From Rhabdornis inornatus (Eukaryota > Chordata > Aves > Passeriformes > Rhabdornithidae), in contig VWZS01005946.1 in the NCBI GenBank assembly GCA_013397075.1, positions 320,063 through 384,062 on the forward strand: a stretch of 64,000 nt of DNA, written 5' to 3'. The translations under genes were made by a program, and so were the position numbers. The notes under the pieces were generated by a model, which was given only the letters and a program-made list of their open reading frames with translations, searched no databases and had not been told where the DNA came from. Every line of letters begins with the position of its first letter. Position 1 is the stretch's first letter. This document shows, piece after piece, positions 10,811 to 22,955 of this stretch.

Positions 10811-11570
10811 GTTTGCTGCAATTGCAACACTTTGAGGGTTTTTGTTTTGAATTTTTCTGATTTGTATGAAATATTTAGTTACAATTTGTCCTTTAACATA
10901 GGCAGGGAGCATGTCAAGCCTCTGGGCCTTTCTCTGCATACCCTTTTGCAGTTACTCTTAGGCTGTGGAGCTGCAGCAATGACAGGACTTCAGTGTTGTG
11001 GCTTTCCACCCAATGTACCTCTGCAGCACTGAAACTGTCGAGGAGAATGCCTCCAGCTAATGAAGACTGCAGATTTAAAGTGGATTTGAAAAAGTACAAA
11101 AAGGCCCTGTAAATCTGGTGTTTTGCAGAAGAACATCACCTTTTATTCAGCATAATTCTCCTCCACTTTTTATGTAGTCTAAGGGGATCCCCAAGGCAGC
11201 CACAGACAGCAGCTGCATCATTCAGAGAAAAATGTATTGTACCACATGCCTATAATGATGAGACATGATGCTAAGTATGGCAGTTTACTACCATTATTAA
11301 GGTTTAAGACAGGAACATTTATCCGTTTTTCTAGGGTTTTATTTGCTTTATAAGCAAATAAAATTTGCCAGAAATAATATTGACTTTTATACTTCCTTTT
11401 TTAAAGTTAAGTATTGCTTTAAATAAATCTCAAAATCTGGTGAAAGTGCGTAGATACATCTGAGTTTCCTTTTCACTCTCCCCACACTCATCAATGAATG
11501 CACTACTCCAGTTTTAACCTCTTGCCACATAAGGTCAGTCAGATTCTGCTACCATGACTGGCACTGTGCT
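10811..11570. other. unique non-coding sequence
   Basis: I see no gene or recognised repeat between the CR1 end and the minus-strand LTR. Confidence 0.5.
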
Positions 11571-11873
11571 TGCGACAGAAAACACAGCACTCTGTAGCCC
11601 TTGTGACAAAAAGCCTTTTATTGTTCTGACTTCAGCTTAAATACCCCTCTTAATGTTCCCGGGTAAGTGCCTGTGATTGGTTCAAAGTTCAGGCTGCTCT
11701 GCTCTCTGACCAATAGCTCTCTGCAGCTTAGGCTGGAACTCATTGGGTCATATCCTTGTCTATCTCCACTTCTGTCCTATCTCTGTTCTCCAGAGGCCTG
11801 TCTATCACACCAGGCCGCTTCTCTTATCAGTGGCCAATTCACTGCCCAGTGTAAACCAGCTTACACTGTGACA
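11571..11873 (-). mobile_element. compact solo LTR, minus strand
   Basis: Read on the minus strand it begins TGTCACAGTGTAAGC and ends TTTTCTGTCGCA. In the expected order it carries ATTGG/CCAAT elements (for example 11676-11680), a TATTTAA box (11637-11643 on +), an AATAAA signal (TTTATT at 11617-11622 on +), and a short tail after the signal. This is a complete LTR promoter-to-poly(A) layout in about 300 bp. I could not find matching target duplications, so the exact ends are uncertain. The compact U3-R-U5 suggests a class I (gamma-like) endogenous retrovirus; no internal genes remain. Confidence 0.65.
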
Positions 11874-12349
11874 AGATTCTCCAGAAGGTTTTGTGCAGTC
11901 TTTTTCAGAAGTATGAATGATGGCATGTTTAATTGTATGGTGTGCACTCACTGTACCTTCTTCATGGCTTGGATGAATTGTGCCATACAGATACTGTAAA
12001 TCAAACCCAGCACAGCATGAAACACAGACAACAACTGGTTGACGTGATTTGTATCCCAGGCAGAGGTGTGTTGTTGTTGCTAAAGATGATTTCCTGGAGT
12101 TTGTCTAACAGGGCAAGACCAGTTCTTTGAGAGAGGAGGATTCCTGTTTGTCTAGCTGAGGCAGAGAGCTGGCAGTGCATAGCAAAGAGTCATGAAGTGT
12201 TATCTGTTCTTTGTGGTAGTGCTCCGTGGAAGAGTTGATTTGGTTTCAATGTTGCATTCTGTTTAAATTGGTCTTCTGTGAAGTATACTGAAAGACTTAT
12301 TGAAGCAATGAAAACTTTTTCCACTTTGGAAATACCAGGAACACCAAAT
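11874..12349. other. unique non-coding sequence
   Basis: No recognisable gene or repeat. Confidence 0.5.
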
Positions 12350-12712
12350 TCAATTTGACATCATTGTGCCAAACAGCCACTGAAGGAACGTGCAGCATGA
12401 ATTACCACAGTTCATAATCAACAAATACATCTTTTCCCCCTCCACCCCCAGCTGTTTGGCGTATGAAGTTATCAAAACATAGTGGAGAGCAGCTGACACT
12501 GCACTCTTGTGCACAGCCCTGGCACAAATATCATCAAGAAACTCCTGAGGATATTTGGCATTTCTAGGTCTAAAATCTCTGAGGTTGGGAAGGTGGCATG
12601 AAATCAGGACTTCTTTCCGATACAGCAGATTCACTCTGTACAACAGCACAAGAAATGAAGTGCTGTTTGCCTTCCAGATAGGAGAAAACTTCACTAGCTA
12701 CATCTTCCATAC
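12350..12712 (-). other. possible decayed coding segment, unrecognised
   Basis: On the minus strand an acceptor-like CTTCATTTGACTTTTAG ends at 12713. A frame opening at ATG 12710 reads MEDVASEVFSYLEGKQHFIS and onward for about 45 codons to a stop. A second frame overlaps it and stays open to 12350, with protein-like composition (YPQEFLDDICARAVHKSAVS). One frameshift would join the two. I recognise no family. This may be a pseudogene fragment, a broken exon or chance; the joining is inference only. Confidence 0.2.
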
Positions 12713-12853
12713 CTAAAAGTCAAATGAAGACCCTCATCAGTAATTTTTATATTTATTACTCTTTGCTCGTCCCAGTACTCCAGACACTGAAGAGTTGGAG
12801 AGAGAGCTTGCTTGATAGAACTCTCTTTACACACAGCCTAAATGTTTAAAATG

Positions 12854-12869
12854 AAAAAAAAAAAAAAAA
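12854..12869 (+). repeat. poly(A) tract (16 A)
   Basis: Sixteen A residues followed by an A/C-rich run (about 12870-12895). No retroposed gene is visible next to it. Confidence 0.8.
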
Positions 12870-15800
12870 CACCACAAAAACGCCCCCCAAAAAATAGATA
12901 AAATACAAAAACTTCAACTATTTTTACCTATATAGAACTCTTTATATAATAGTTTGACATTTTAAAGAAGGAACTCTTATTTTTCATTTCCATCAACATA
13001 CTAGAGACCAGCTTCAAAATCAGCCTTAATGCAACTTTGCCTGGACACAGCAGGACCGATTATTGCGATTTCATTTTACGCTTAGCAAATAATAGAATTC
13101 ATTGTAGCTGTTTCATCACCTCTTTGTGCATGAAATGTTTTTGCAGTATCTAGCTTTGAGGCGCAGTGCCATTCCCACTTTGTCTCTATCAATTTGTATT
13201 TGATGTTCTCTCAATCTTTCTTTAATGTTGCAGTTGAGTGGTGTGAAAGGAGAGAAAGAAGAGAAAGCAGGAACAGACTCATTGTCACTTGAATCTGGCA
13301 GCACCACTGATGCAAATGGTTCTTTCTCACCCAGCAAATTAAGAATAATGAATAAAATCCCCAATTTATAGCAAGTGAAGTCATATGATACTATCTTTGG
13401 GCTTTTTATGCAATGTTTGTTTCACTATTAGTAATGAAGGATGATTTTAGCTGGGTGCCTGGTAGAAGACTCTGGATCCAAGTAATGCTACAATTCAAGT
13501 AAATCCTTTATTTCTTTGTTTTTAACTCTCACCAGTTACAGAAACACAGAGCTCGATGGTTGATTTTCCATAGATAAACAGTTTTACATATGCACTGATT
13601 TAATACACCTTTAGTAACAGCTTTTTGCTCAACCCTTTCTTTGTTGGGCAGGATTTGATTTTTACCCATTGTGTTGTTTCCATTGTGTTGCTTCTTTATG
13701 CCCATTACAAACAGTGACTGTGCTGGACCTCACCAGGCAGGGAAGGAGTCCACTTGCAGGGCTATCATGGCTGAGCAGTTCCTTCAGAATTTTTTACATA
13801 TTTCATACTTTTAAAAGCTAGCAGACCGACAATCGGTACACGTCATGGTCATGGCTTGAATTTTCCAGAGGGCTGCTGTGCAGCAGAAGCTTCGGACAAG
13901 ACTGTCTTTCCCCACACTGCATGGTGACTCCCTATGATTCTACGATGAGAAACACCAGACAGTACACAGTGAGGTAGCACAGAAGCTTCTGCATGAGATC
14001 CTTCACTATGATTCCTTTACACCTATGAATTTCTGGACTCTTTTTTGTTTCTTGTTAAAAATAATCTGCTATGTACAATACTGAGATAGCCCAGTGCTTT
14101 TGATGTAGCTGTCAGTTGGGTTTAAAGCCTGGCCCTCCTGCTTACACTTTCCATATCTTGATACAAGATTTGTTTTGGGAGGGACTCGATCAAATGCATA
14201 AAGTAACAGCAGGAATAAGGCAGTTGCCTTGTCCATTTCTAAAGAAGATAGAGGAAAGCACTGAGAAAAATTCATACACAGGGAGGGAACACTCTAGGCA
14301 CACACATTTGTCTAGCAGAACACTCTTGTGCTACACACCTGACTGTATGGGAAACTGACAGCACTGCTGTCAATGTTTTCACAAGAATAACGTCATAGAG
14401 ACAGCAAAATTACTTCCCATTGTCTCAGCAGGGGCTCTTAAGCTTTCTTACTGTTATCTCCCTGAACTGGTTGTCTAAAGCCAATTCTTATATAGTGTGG
14501 AAGCTTGAAGCAGAGAAGCACCTTCCCTTTTTTGTTGCATCTGGAGACCTGGCTGCATCGTTCATGCAGGCGGTGAAAGGTCACAGCCTGGCCTAGTCAG
14601 TGTTAGTAAGTTGTACACTGACTGTCCAGCATGCCTGCTGTATGCTACATGGAGTGAAAGAGAGGGAAAGCTACCAGTTCTGTCTGATTGGCGCTGGCTC
14701 AGACCAAAGCAGGTTGATTAAGACTGATGAGGTACCCTTCACCTTCTTTTCATTCTCCACCCCCAAATACATTTTAGCAATTTTGCTCTAAACCGTGGAT
14801 GCAAAAAGCTTCTCACAATGTACAGTTAATGGATGCTTCAGCAGGAGGAACACAGGCATCCTGAACACAGAGCAGGTGCAGGCAGACAGCTGGGCTGGCA
14901 GGGCAGTAATCATGGGAAAACACTTGGCTTGGAATTAAGCACACCACCACACACCTTCATTAGTGGCAAATCAGCACACAGAAGGAGAACAAAAGAACAG
15001 CTTTGTGACTGCCTCTCCTAGATGTCTGAAGGAAGCAGTGAGATGACATGTAGGTCAGGACTCAGAGGCTGACTTAAAATTATCCTAAACTAATAAACAG
15101 CGTGATAAACTGGACCCCCGACTTGAATTTCTGTGGAAAGAGGGACACAGCAGAAACTCTGAGAAAAAAATCAATTAATGAAAGTATTTCCAAGACATCA
15201 AAGTTTTGCTTAAGTTCCAGGAAGAGGAATATATACAGTCTGAATCTAGGCCACCTCTTCTTGAAAGACATTTGCAAGAAAGAGAGAAGGATGCTAACCT
15301 ATAGGAGACCTAAATCATGAGATACCTCTTAAAATATGTAGTCAGTGAAAAATGTTGCACTTGGAAAATTACTTTTCAGCAGATTAATTGCTTTTTCCAG
15401 CATGCATTGCTTAATAGTCCCTCTAATCCATTGTGGTCTGGATGATGTATTTCTTACAGAACTAGCAGCATTTCATTCTACATTGCCTCTTCTTTGAATT
15501 TAGAAACAATGGGCAATAAAAGAGAATAGAAATGTAACTGAAATAGTCAGTGGGAATTCCAGCTCACCAGCTTTATACAAATAATGATTTCCATTTATTT
15601 CTCCAACTGCTGGCTTCTCTAGCTTGTATAAATAAAAGCAATGGTCAACTAGCAAAAATTAAACCAGCATGATTTCCCTTTTTTTCAGGGCTTTTTGACA
15701 AGAATTAATATCTTTTTGTGGGTGGAATATGAGATTTAGTTCTCATCTTTGCAGAAAATGCTGTAATTAGTTTGTTGCTTTGTCTAGCACTATGTCTATT

Positions 15801-18354
15801 ATGGATCCATCAAGACCATTATTTCAGTTGCTATTTCCATGTCAATTCAGAGGCTCAAGAGAGACCCCTGCAACTTTTTCTTACATGCTTTTAGAGAACA
15901 ATTCCTCTCACACAAGCTGAAGAGCTGTCTGAAATTAAAATATTCAAGAAACAGTCATAAAACAATGGTTTGAATGCTATTGGTAAGGCACAGGCTTTAA
16001 TCTGAACACATCCATTGGTCAACCATCTCGTTATTTGTCCTCTATAGTTGGTGAAAACTATACTCTATGGTTCATACATGAAGATTAACTAAACCTATAC
16101 AGATGAGACAAAAATGGCTATGACTCCATGGAACATGTAAAATAAAGACGGGCTGATGCTGCAATTGTAGGAGAGCCTGGTACTACTCCTTCAGGACCAT
16201 GACTAGGGAGAGAACCTTTGTTTGGTTGAGGGAAAACATAGGAGTAGCCTAGCAGGAGAAAAGGCTTTGATGCTGTAGTGCAGTGGCAGGACCTGGTGGA
16301 AGCCAACAGAGAGAGCAGTGCCAGGAAACATTCTGACAATACAAACCCATGAGGAGACCTGCCTGTGCCACAGGATATGTACACCCCAACAGATGAGCAA
16401 TCCTGAGCAGACAGCTGATCGTATGCATACATCACAGAGCTATACCACACCAGAGGGAAGGCAGAGGAATTAGACAGCTTAAAAGCTATTGAACTGCAGA
16501 GGTTCAGGGTCAGAGTTTCTGCTGATGTACGCCAGCAATAGGCTTGTAGGGTCTTTCCTTCAATCTAATTCACCCCTAAAGAAAGAAGCAAATCAAGAAG
16601 TTCAAGAGCAACTTCATCCTTTAAATTGCCTTTCCTCACTGCGCTTTATGCCCTCTTCTCTCTTCACTTAAGCATTGCATTTCAGCGTGGGTGCCTCAAA
16701 TTGGTTGCAATTTATAAGCATGTTATCCTCACAGCCAGATATTGATGGGATCAGCATGGAGCCCTGGGGCTCTGTGGACACCCTGCAGGCAATTTTTGGG
16801 ATACTGCAGGTGGATTAATTATTTCTATTTCTACAGGCTGCTTCTCTGAGGCATAACATCCATTTTAGGCACATAAAACAGCAATTAGCAATGCCAAGCA
16901 TGTCCAGACAACTGTCTGCTTTGAAATAGTCACACACATCTTCAGGATGATCTGTTAAACTATTCACATTCACCACTGCAGTTGCTATGGGCTCAGTTGC
17001 AGTAAACACAAAGAGCAGAAGTCAGAGATCAGAAATGGCATTTTCATTGCATTGGACCATGGCACTCTGAGCATCCCCAAAGCTTTCAGCTGGCTTGATT
17101 GGGAGCAGAAAGGGTCTTCAGGGGCACAAACATTACTATTAGGGCCCATGTTAGCAGCTGCCACTAAGTACCAAAGTTTATTGGTCCCCTTGATTGCAGG
17201 ATAGCTATCTGTGGTAGCATGCCCCTTATTCCAGCAGCTGAGGATGAACAAAGAAAGACTTTGAACATGGATTAGGGTCCAAAACAATCATCTGGTGGAA
17301 ATAACAGCATGGACATTGCCATGGTGCTGTTCCAGACTCTGCAAAGTCTGGAGCAGCCTGGGAGCTGTGAAGCTTCATAAGTAGTGTTGGACTGCTGGGG
17401 GAAAACCAACACTGTACAGGGATGGACTTGCTGGGACAAAAGAGTAATCTTCTGTTTCAGCAAGTCTTAGCAGAAATACTAAGAGAACTGTATTTGTTTG
17501 GAGCATAGTCCTTCTGAAATGTGTTGAACACTTTTGGTGAAAACCCACAGGGCAATAATAAGGACATTCCAGATAGGCTGGGAAAATGAGGACTGCCACA
17601 AAGGAGGATTTTAGAGTGGGGAAGCAAAACTCACTGAAACTCTGGCAAAGGAACCAACCTTTTACATAAGTGAAGGTGCTTAGGACATCAGAGCAGTATT
17701 CTCCAAACATACTTCCTGCTGTGATTAGGGACAAAATCTTTTAGCTATGACAGTATAGAAAAGATCAGAATGATATTGCACTTTCCCTTGTAATTTTCCA
17801 TTTCAATTAAGTGAATAGAATAATAATATTCAGTATTTTGCATTTTTCTCTACTATTACATTATAAATTAAAAATATGATTAATGAAAATGGTTGTTTGA
17901 ATTGCATTTGAAAACTATTTATACCAGTGCAGGACTTCTGTCTTTTGTCTTGTAGGCAGAATGCTTTTTTAGTGTTTGCTCTATTCATGAGCTTAATTAT
18001 GGACAGAAGTTGTGTCAAGGAATGTTTGACAGAAAGCAGATGATTACATGGCAGCAAGTCCAATCTGTATATTAGTGGTTCCTCAACAAGCATTTTCAAA
18101 AATTCTTCTGAAGTTGAAAAAATAATTTAAAATTGTTCTTTTGCTGTAAGTGAAAATACAATATTTCAGCCCACAGTCTCTTTTTTCCATCAAAATAAGG
18201 TAACTGAGAACTGAAAAAAGTTTTTTTAACACAAATTTCCTTCCATTAGAAGTCAGAAGTTAGTTTTGGCCCATTAGAGCAAAAGCAACAGCAACTTAAA
18301 ACCCACTTAAACAAAAAAATGCTCAAAACACACTGAAAAAAACCGATCCCAGAA
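12870..18354. other. unique non-coding sequence
   Basis: Long AT-rich stretch without a supportable gene. A minus-strand exon-like segment at 13120-13219 is described under findings. ATTCTACGATGA near 13936 could be the last bases of a CR1 tail, but too little remains to call. Confidence 0.5.
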
Positions 18355-18760
18355 ATATTAGAAAGCCTGATAGTGCATTTCTCCCTGTCCTGAACCTCGG
18401 GCCACACTGTGATCTCAGAAATGCTCTTTAGGCCTTACTCTTGATGAACAGCACTTGAACTCAGCTCTTCTTGAGCTTATGAGAAACACTGTCTGCTCCT
18501 AGGAACTGGTGCTGTCTAAAAAGCTCCTGGTTTTAACAAACACCATTAGGAACTTTTTTTTTCACCTGAAAAACAAGCCAAGAGGAACAACATTTTTGTT
18601 ACTGAACTTTAAAAGAAAGTTACCAACTTGAATTGTGGCCAGGATGTCAATGTGTTAAAAGCCAATGCTCTTGTGAACCTAAAAGCAGTGGTCCTAAGTG
18701 AAACCCTTTGACCTCCAGCATCTCCATGTGACTGGGTCCTCTCAGAGCCAGAGAACTCTC
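18355..18760 (+). repeat. unnamed repeat B, copy 1
   Basis: Diverged but clearly homologous, in the same orientation, to 57830-58215. Shared words in order are 'tgatctcagaaatgct', 'aggcct', 'ttgat.aacagcac', 'gagaaac.c.gtctgctcc.aggaactg.tgctgtc', 'ttttaacaaa.accatt', 'aaagaaag.taccaa', and 'aaccctttgacct' here against 'aacctttgacct' in copy 2. No coding potential or transposon ends are seen. With repeat A it forms a pair of loci in the same order and orientation. Confidence 0.7.
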
Positions 18761-20065
18761 AGATTTACTGTACTTGAAGGACCACTGCCAAGCAATGAGG
18801 GCAAAGCCTGGCCCTCACCTCGAGGCTCATCCTTTTGCCTGTTGAGAAGATGCAGACATCTGACATGAGCATTTCACTGAGCTCATGGGAGAATTTTCAC
18901 AGGTACCTTGTATGTAGTCTAGGTGTGTGTGAATATGCTGCAGAAAAGGTACCTGGAATCTCTTATGTATTTTAGATTGGTAAAGTAGGCCTATAAATAG
19001 GGAGTGAAGTAAATTCTACAGAATCTTTTGTAAATTGTTTAAATTAGATGACTGTTTTAGTGCTGTTAAACTCTTTAGGCACAAACTACTGTTTGAGTTA
19101 CACAGGAGTCCATGTTGAGACTTATGGCTCAGTGGGAGGGCCTCCGTTTCTTTTTTTTCATCTTCACGCTTTCCTATCTTTACACTTTTCCATCCCCAGT
19201 CTCCACACAGATAATTTTGGTTGATTTTAGTTTCAGATTAATTGATTTTACATTTCAGTCGATTTTTTCATCTGTGTGCTTTAACCATATAGCAAGTAAT
19301 AAAGTGAACTGAGCAATGAACTTCATTATGATTTCACTTTTATATTAAACCTGTTTTTGCCAGTGCCTTTGCTGCTGATTCTGTGAACAGCCTAAAACAC
19401 ATTCACACAGGAAGAGACCTTCACAAAACAGTAAGTTTCTGTTATCTTCTTTAAAATTGCATGCCTTTTTTTTGGCCAGAGACCAAAGCACAAAAACAGG
19501 ACCTAAGATAGAAGTAGGAAAAATGTCTCTGTTCTGCTGATTTGTTCAAAATCTCTCAAAGATCTAAAGGATAGAATGCTAGAATATTAGAAGTGACATG
19601 TGAGATCACAGTGGAACTGCAGAAGAAAGTGAGCTCTTCTGGAGCGATCACCAGGTCACCATGACTTCCAAGAAGTATTACACAAAAAATGAGAGACCAG
19701 GATCAAAATAAATATGAAGAGGTAGCTCCTCATACAATATCTCATTATGCTAGTAGTACTTCTTGTCAAAATATTTAAGTTCTTGACATTTGCTAGGACC
19801 TGAAGAATACCAGAGAAACACTAAGAACAGATTCTGTTAAACAGAAAGAAATTATTCAGAAAATCCCCTGAGCAGATGCAAGCATGTTCTTAGCAAAATA
19901 TATAACTTGGCGTGTTCCCACCATTTTCCAGGCATCCATTCAAAGCCACCATGTTTTGTTCTTGTGGGGATTTTTTGCTTCAGAAATGGTATTTATTTGT
20001 CAACAATGCCAGAGTCACAAACTTCATCTGCATACAGAGTTTGCAGACATTTGGAATCACAGCAC
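18761..20065. other. unique non-coding sequence
   Basis: No recognisable gene; ordinary AT-rich sequence. Confidence 0.5.
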
Positions 20066-20327
20066 CATAGAATCATAGTATCATTAAGGCTGGAAAATAC
20101 CACTAAGATATCAAGTCCAACAATTAATCTAGCACTGCCACGTCCACCACTAAATCATGTCCCTAGGCATCACATCTACATGTTTTTTAAATAGCTCCAG
20201 GGATGGTGATTCCACCACATCCCGAGGAGCATGTTCCAATGTCCTATAACTCTTCACAGAAGAAATTTTTTCTAGTATCTAACCTAAACCTCCCTTGCTG
20301 CCACTTGAGGCCATTTTCTCTCCTGTC
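20066..20327 (-). mobile_element. CR1 LINE 3' fragment
   Basis: Reverse complement of a CR1 3' end: CATAGAATCATAGTATCATT, 'aaggctggaaaatacc', 'aagatatcaagtccaac', 'aaatcatgtccctaggcat', 'ccagggatggtgattccacc', and 'aacctaaacctcccttgc' in consensus order. It is truncated about 260 bp from the 3' end. The divergence is moderate. Confidence 0.93.
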
Positions 20328-22619
20328 AGAAGTACATTTAAAGAACACATTGCCTCCCCTACTGCTCCCACAAACCACATGACTGAAATCTCAGCACCTT
20401 TTACTGAGTAGGGAGGTCTCTTATGTACTTGCTTAGTGGAAAGGCTGAGCTAAATCTTTTATATCCATCCAAAGCTTGGGTGGGGGAAAGGTGTTGAAGT
20501 TGCTCGCAATTATACAAGGAGAGTCCTGAGCAGAGGAAGATTGAAGAGCAAGGCTAACAATCAGGAGCTCTTACAGATACATTCTAAATAGCAGACGAAA
20601 TCCAGACAACTCAGCACAAAATGATAATTAAGGGGACTTGACTTAGCATGTGCTTTTACAGAAAACACTAAAGCCTGGCATGGTTGTGCTGTACTGCTTA
20701 TCTACAGACACACTTTTTAAACCTCTACTTTGAACACTTGTGTAGTAGGGCAAAGGAACATTGTAGTGAGAGGAGTTTGCCAGTCCCAGACACTCCTGTC
20801 TGACCTGCCATCAAAAGTGTTTTAAATGACATCCTTCTTTTAGACCAGAAAAGTCTGGTGATGAATGGGATCACCTAGACTAAAGAGAACTAAACTATTG
20901 GGTCTGAGTATTATTCAGTTTCCTCTTTTCTCACTAAACAGCAAAATCTGACAATATCCCTTTTTTCTTAAAAAACAGCAACACATCTTGCTGCTTATAG
21001 AAGCACTCCCAAATCTGAGTGATCTATGTCCCTAGTCACTTCAATGCATTCTTTAAAACCAGTGGAGGATATGAAAAAGTGCTGATGGAGATATACCTGG
21101 TAGTGCATTTCGATGCCATATCAATGGAAGCATAATAGTGCAATACACTGACTTTCTCAAAATAGGCCAACAAGGCCAGTTCAGGTGAAATAAATCACTA
21201 ATGTCTTGGCACTGCACTGGTAGACTGCCTTACTTCACATTTACTCAGAACTGCAAATCTTCCCATCTCATAACAATCTTCTTCTCCACAGAAATGAATG
21301 CCTAGGGACCAGGGAATTATTAATCCACTATACATAACATTTCCCTCTGATTTTCCTTCTATGAGTGAAGACAGGGAGCTACTGAGTCCAGAAAGCTTCA
21401 CTGAGTACTATGGCCTCCAGAGTTCAAAGTTATACATACCTATATCTTTTGCCTGAGTCATCCACTGTGGTGAAGTTTTCTAAGAGAGCCTAGCACTAGC
21501 TGTTTGGAAGGGAGAAAATGTGTCAGGGAAGCAGCAGAAATCAACAGAATCTTTGCAGTCAGCAGATATATAACTCTAAATGAAAACTGTTCAGAAGCAG
21601 CCCAACCTGCCAAAAATGAAAAGGACAAAAAGAAAAGAAATAAAAAAGAAAAAATGCAGAGTGTTTCTGGAGCTGAGATTTGTCAATGAGAGCAGAAACT
21701 GCCAGGTGCGGGGGAAAGCTGTTACAGTTCTGCGCACCAGAACTAACCTAGCTCCAGTTTCTCAACTAGTCAACGCACAAGAGATAGGGGATAACCCTGA
21801 CAAGGTTAAAATGCAAGAGCTTAGTGCTGAAGTAGATAGACCAAACTGTCAGAAAACCAGGTTATTTAAGGTATCAGAAGAGAACTACCCCAAAATGTGG
21901 TAAGCAGAAACACTCAGTCTCTGCGGAACACCGGCAGCCTCTCAGGCTTATGTGTTGATTTAAGCCAGTGGAGACAACTCCACTTAGTGGGGAAAAGGCG
22001 AGGGGCGTTTAGGATGCAACTGCCTGTTTCTCGTTTGCATTTCAATAGGCCCACAAAGGATACATAGGATAGCAGGAAAAGTTGTTCTGTCGAAGTATGC
22101 TGACTGCTTGAAGGGAAAAAAGCCAAACAGGAGCAGGGAGACAGTTGAGCACAGAAGAAGAATCGATCACTACTACACCTAATGGCAGGTTTTGGACATG
22201 ATAAATCAAACTTTTTCTGAAAGTAGTGCACCAAAGGTGCGTTTTAAAGATAGAAATTAAGAGCTGGAATCCTTCCTTTCAGGACCAGGAGCTGAATATC
22301 CTAGCTTTTATTACCCAGTTGATTTAAAGAAACAAACAATGAGGCACATATCTATTTCAAAATAAATATATTTTGGAAATTGTGGTTCCTGTGAAGTATT
22401 CCCATGCCAACAAATATGGGACTAGGTGAACAGTCCAATCAAGCTTTATAAAGTATAATTATAAAGAGCTGTTATATTGCTCGAGCAGTGTTTAAACAAA
22501 GCCCACAACTTGCTGTTATGTTGGGGGGGATGAGGAGGGGGAAGGGCATAAAAACTCTGCATTTGATTTGGGTGTATTAATGGTTGTTACATCTGATATA
22601 TTCTGATCTTTTAATAGTC
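20328..22619. other. unique non-coding sequence
   Basis: Contains an A/G-rich lysine-codon run near 21620-21660 that creates small open frames. I see no real gene. Confidence 0.5.
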
Positions 22620-22780
22620 TAAATTCTGTGTTTGAGGAGATTTGGCTTCAAATCACAGTTCTGCTGCAGATGTCATTGTGTGACCTTGAGAAAATCCACT
22701 TGACCTCTTTTCTCTTCATCTGTGAAACAGCAACAACACTTCTGCCCTCCTTCTTTAGGGCAACAGGAGAAAAAATATTC
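22620..22780 (+). repeat. MIR SINE relic (sense)
   Basis: Contains the MIR order GGCTTCAAATCACAGTTCTG, then 'tgtgaccttgagaaaatcca', then 'cttgacctcttttctcttcatctgtgaaa'. This matches the conserved core 'tgtgaccttgggcaagtcacttaacctctctgtgcctcagtttcctcatctgtaaaa' with about one quarter of positions changed. Such copies predate birds and are rarely this legible in avian DNA. Confidence 0.72.
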
Positions 22781-22865
22781 CAATTATCTCTGTAGACAAC
22801 TGCAGTCATGCTGAGAAACTAAAATAGAAAAGGAAAGAAACAACAGTTACATAATCTTCCCATAT

Positions 22866-22955
22866 CCATCCATCCATATATATATACACATACATACAGA
22901 CATACATACACACACATATATATATTTTTATATACATGTATATATGTGTACAGAT
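22866..22955 (+). repeat. microsatellite (CATA/TA/CA mix)
   Basis: Compound CATC, TATA, CATACA and TATATG repeats, expected to be length-polymorphic. Confidence 0.85.

Noticed and set aside
13928..13945. ATTCTACGATGA as a CR1 tail
   Set aside because: Only a dozen matching bases; upstream sequence does not follow the CR1 3' UTR.
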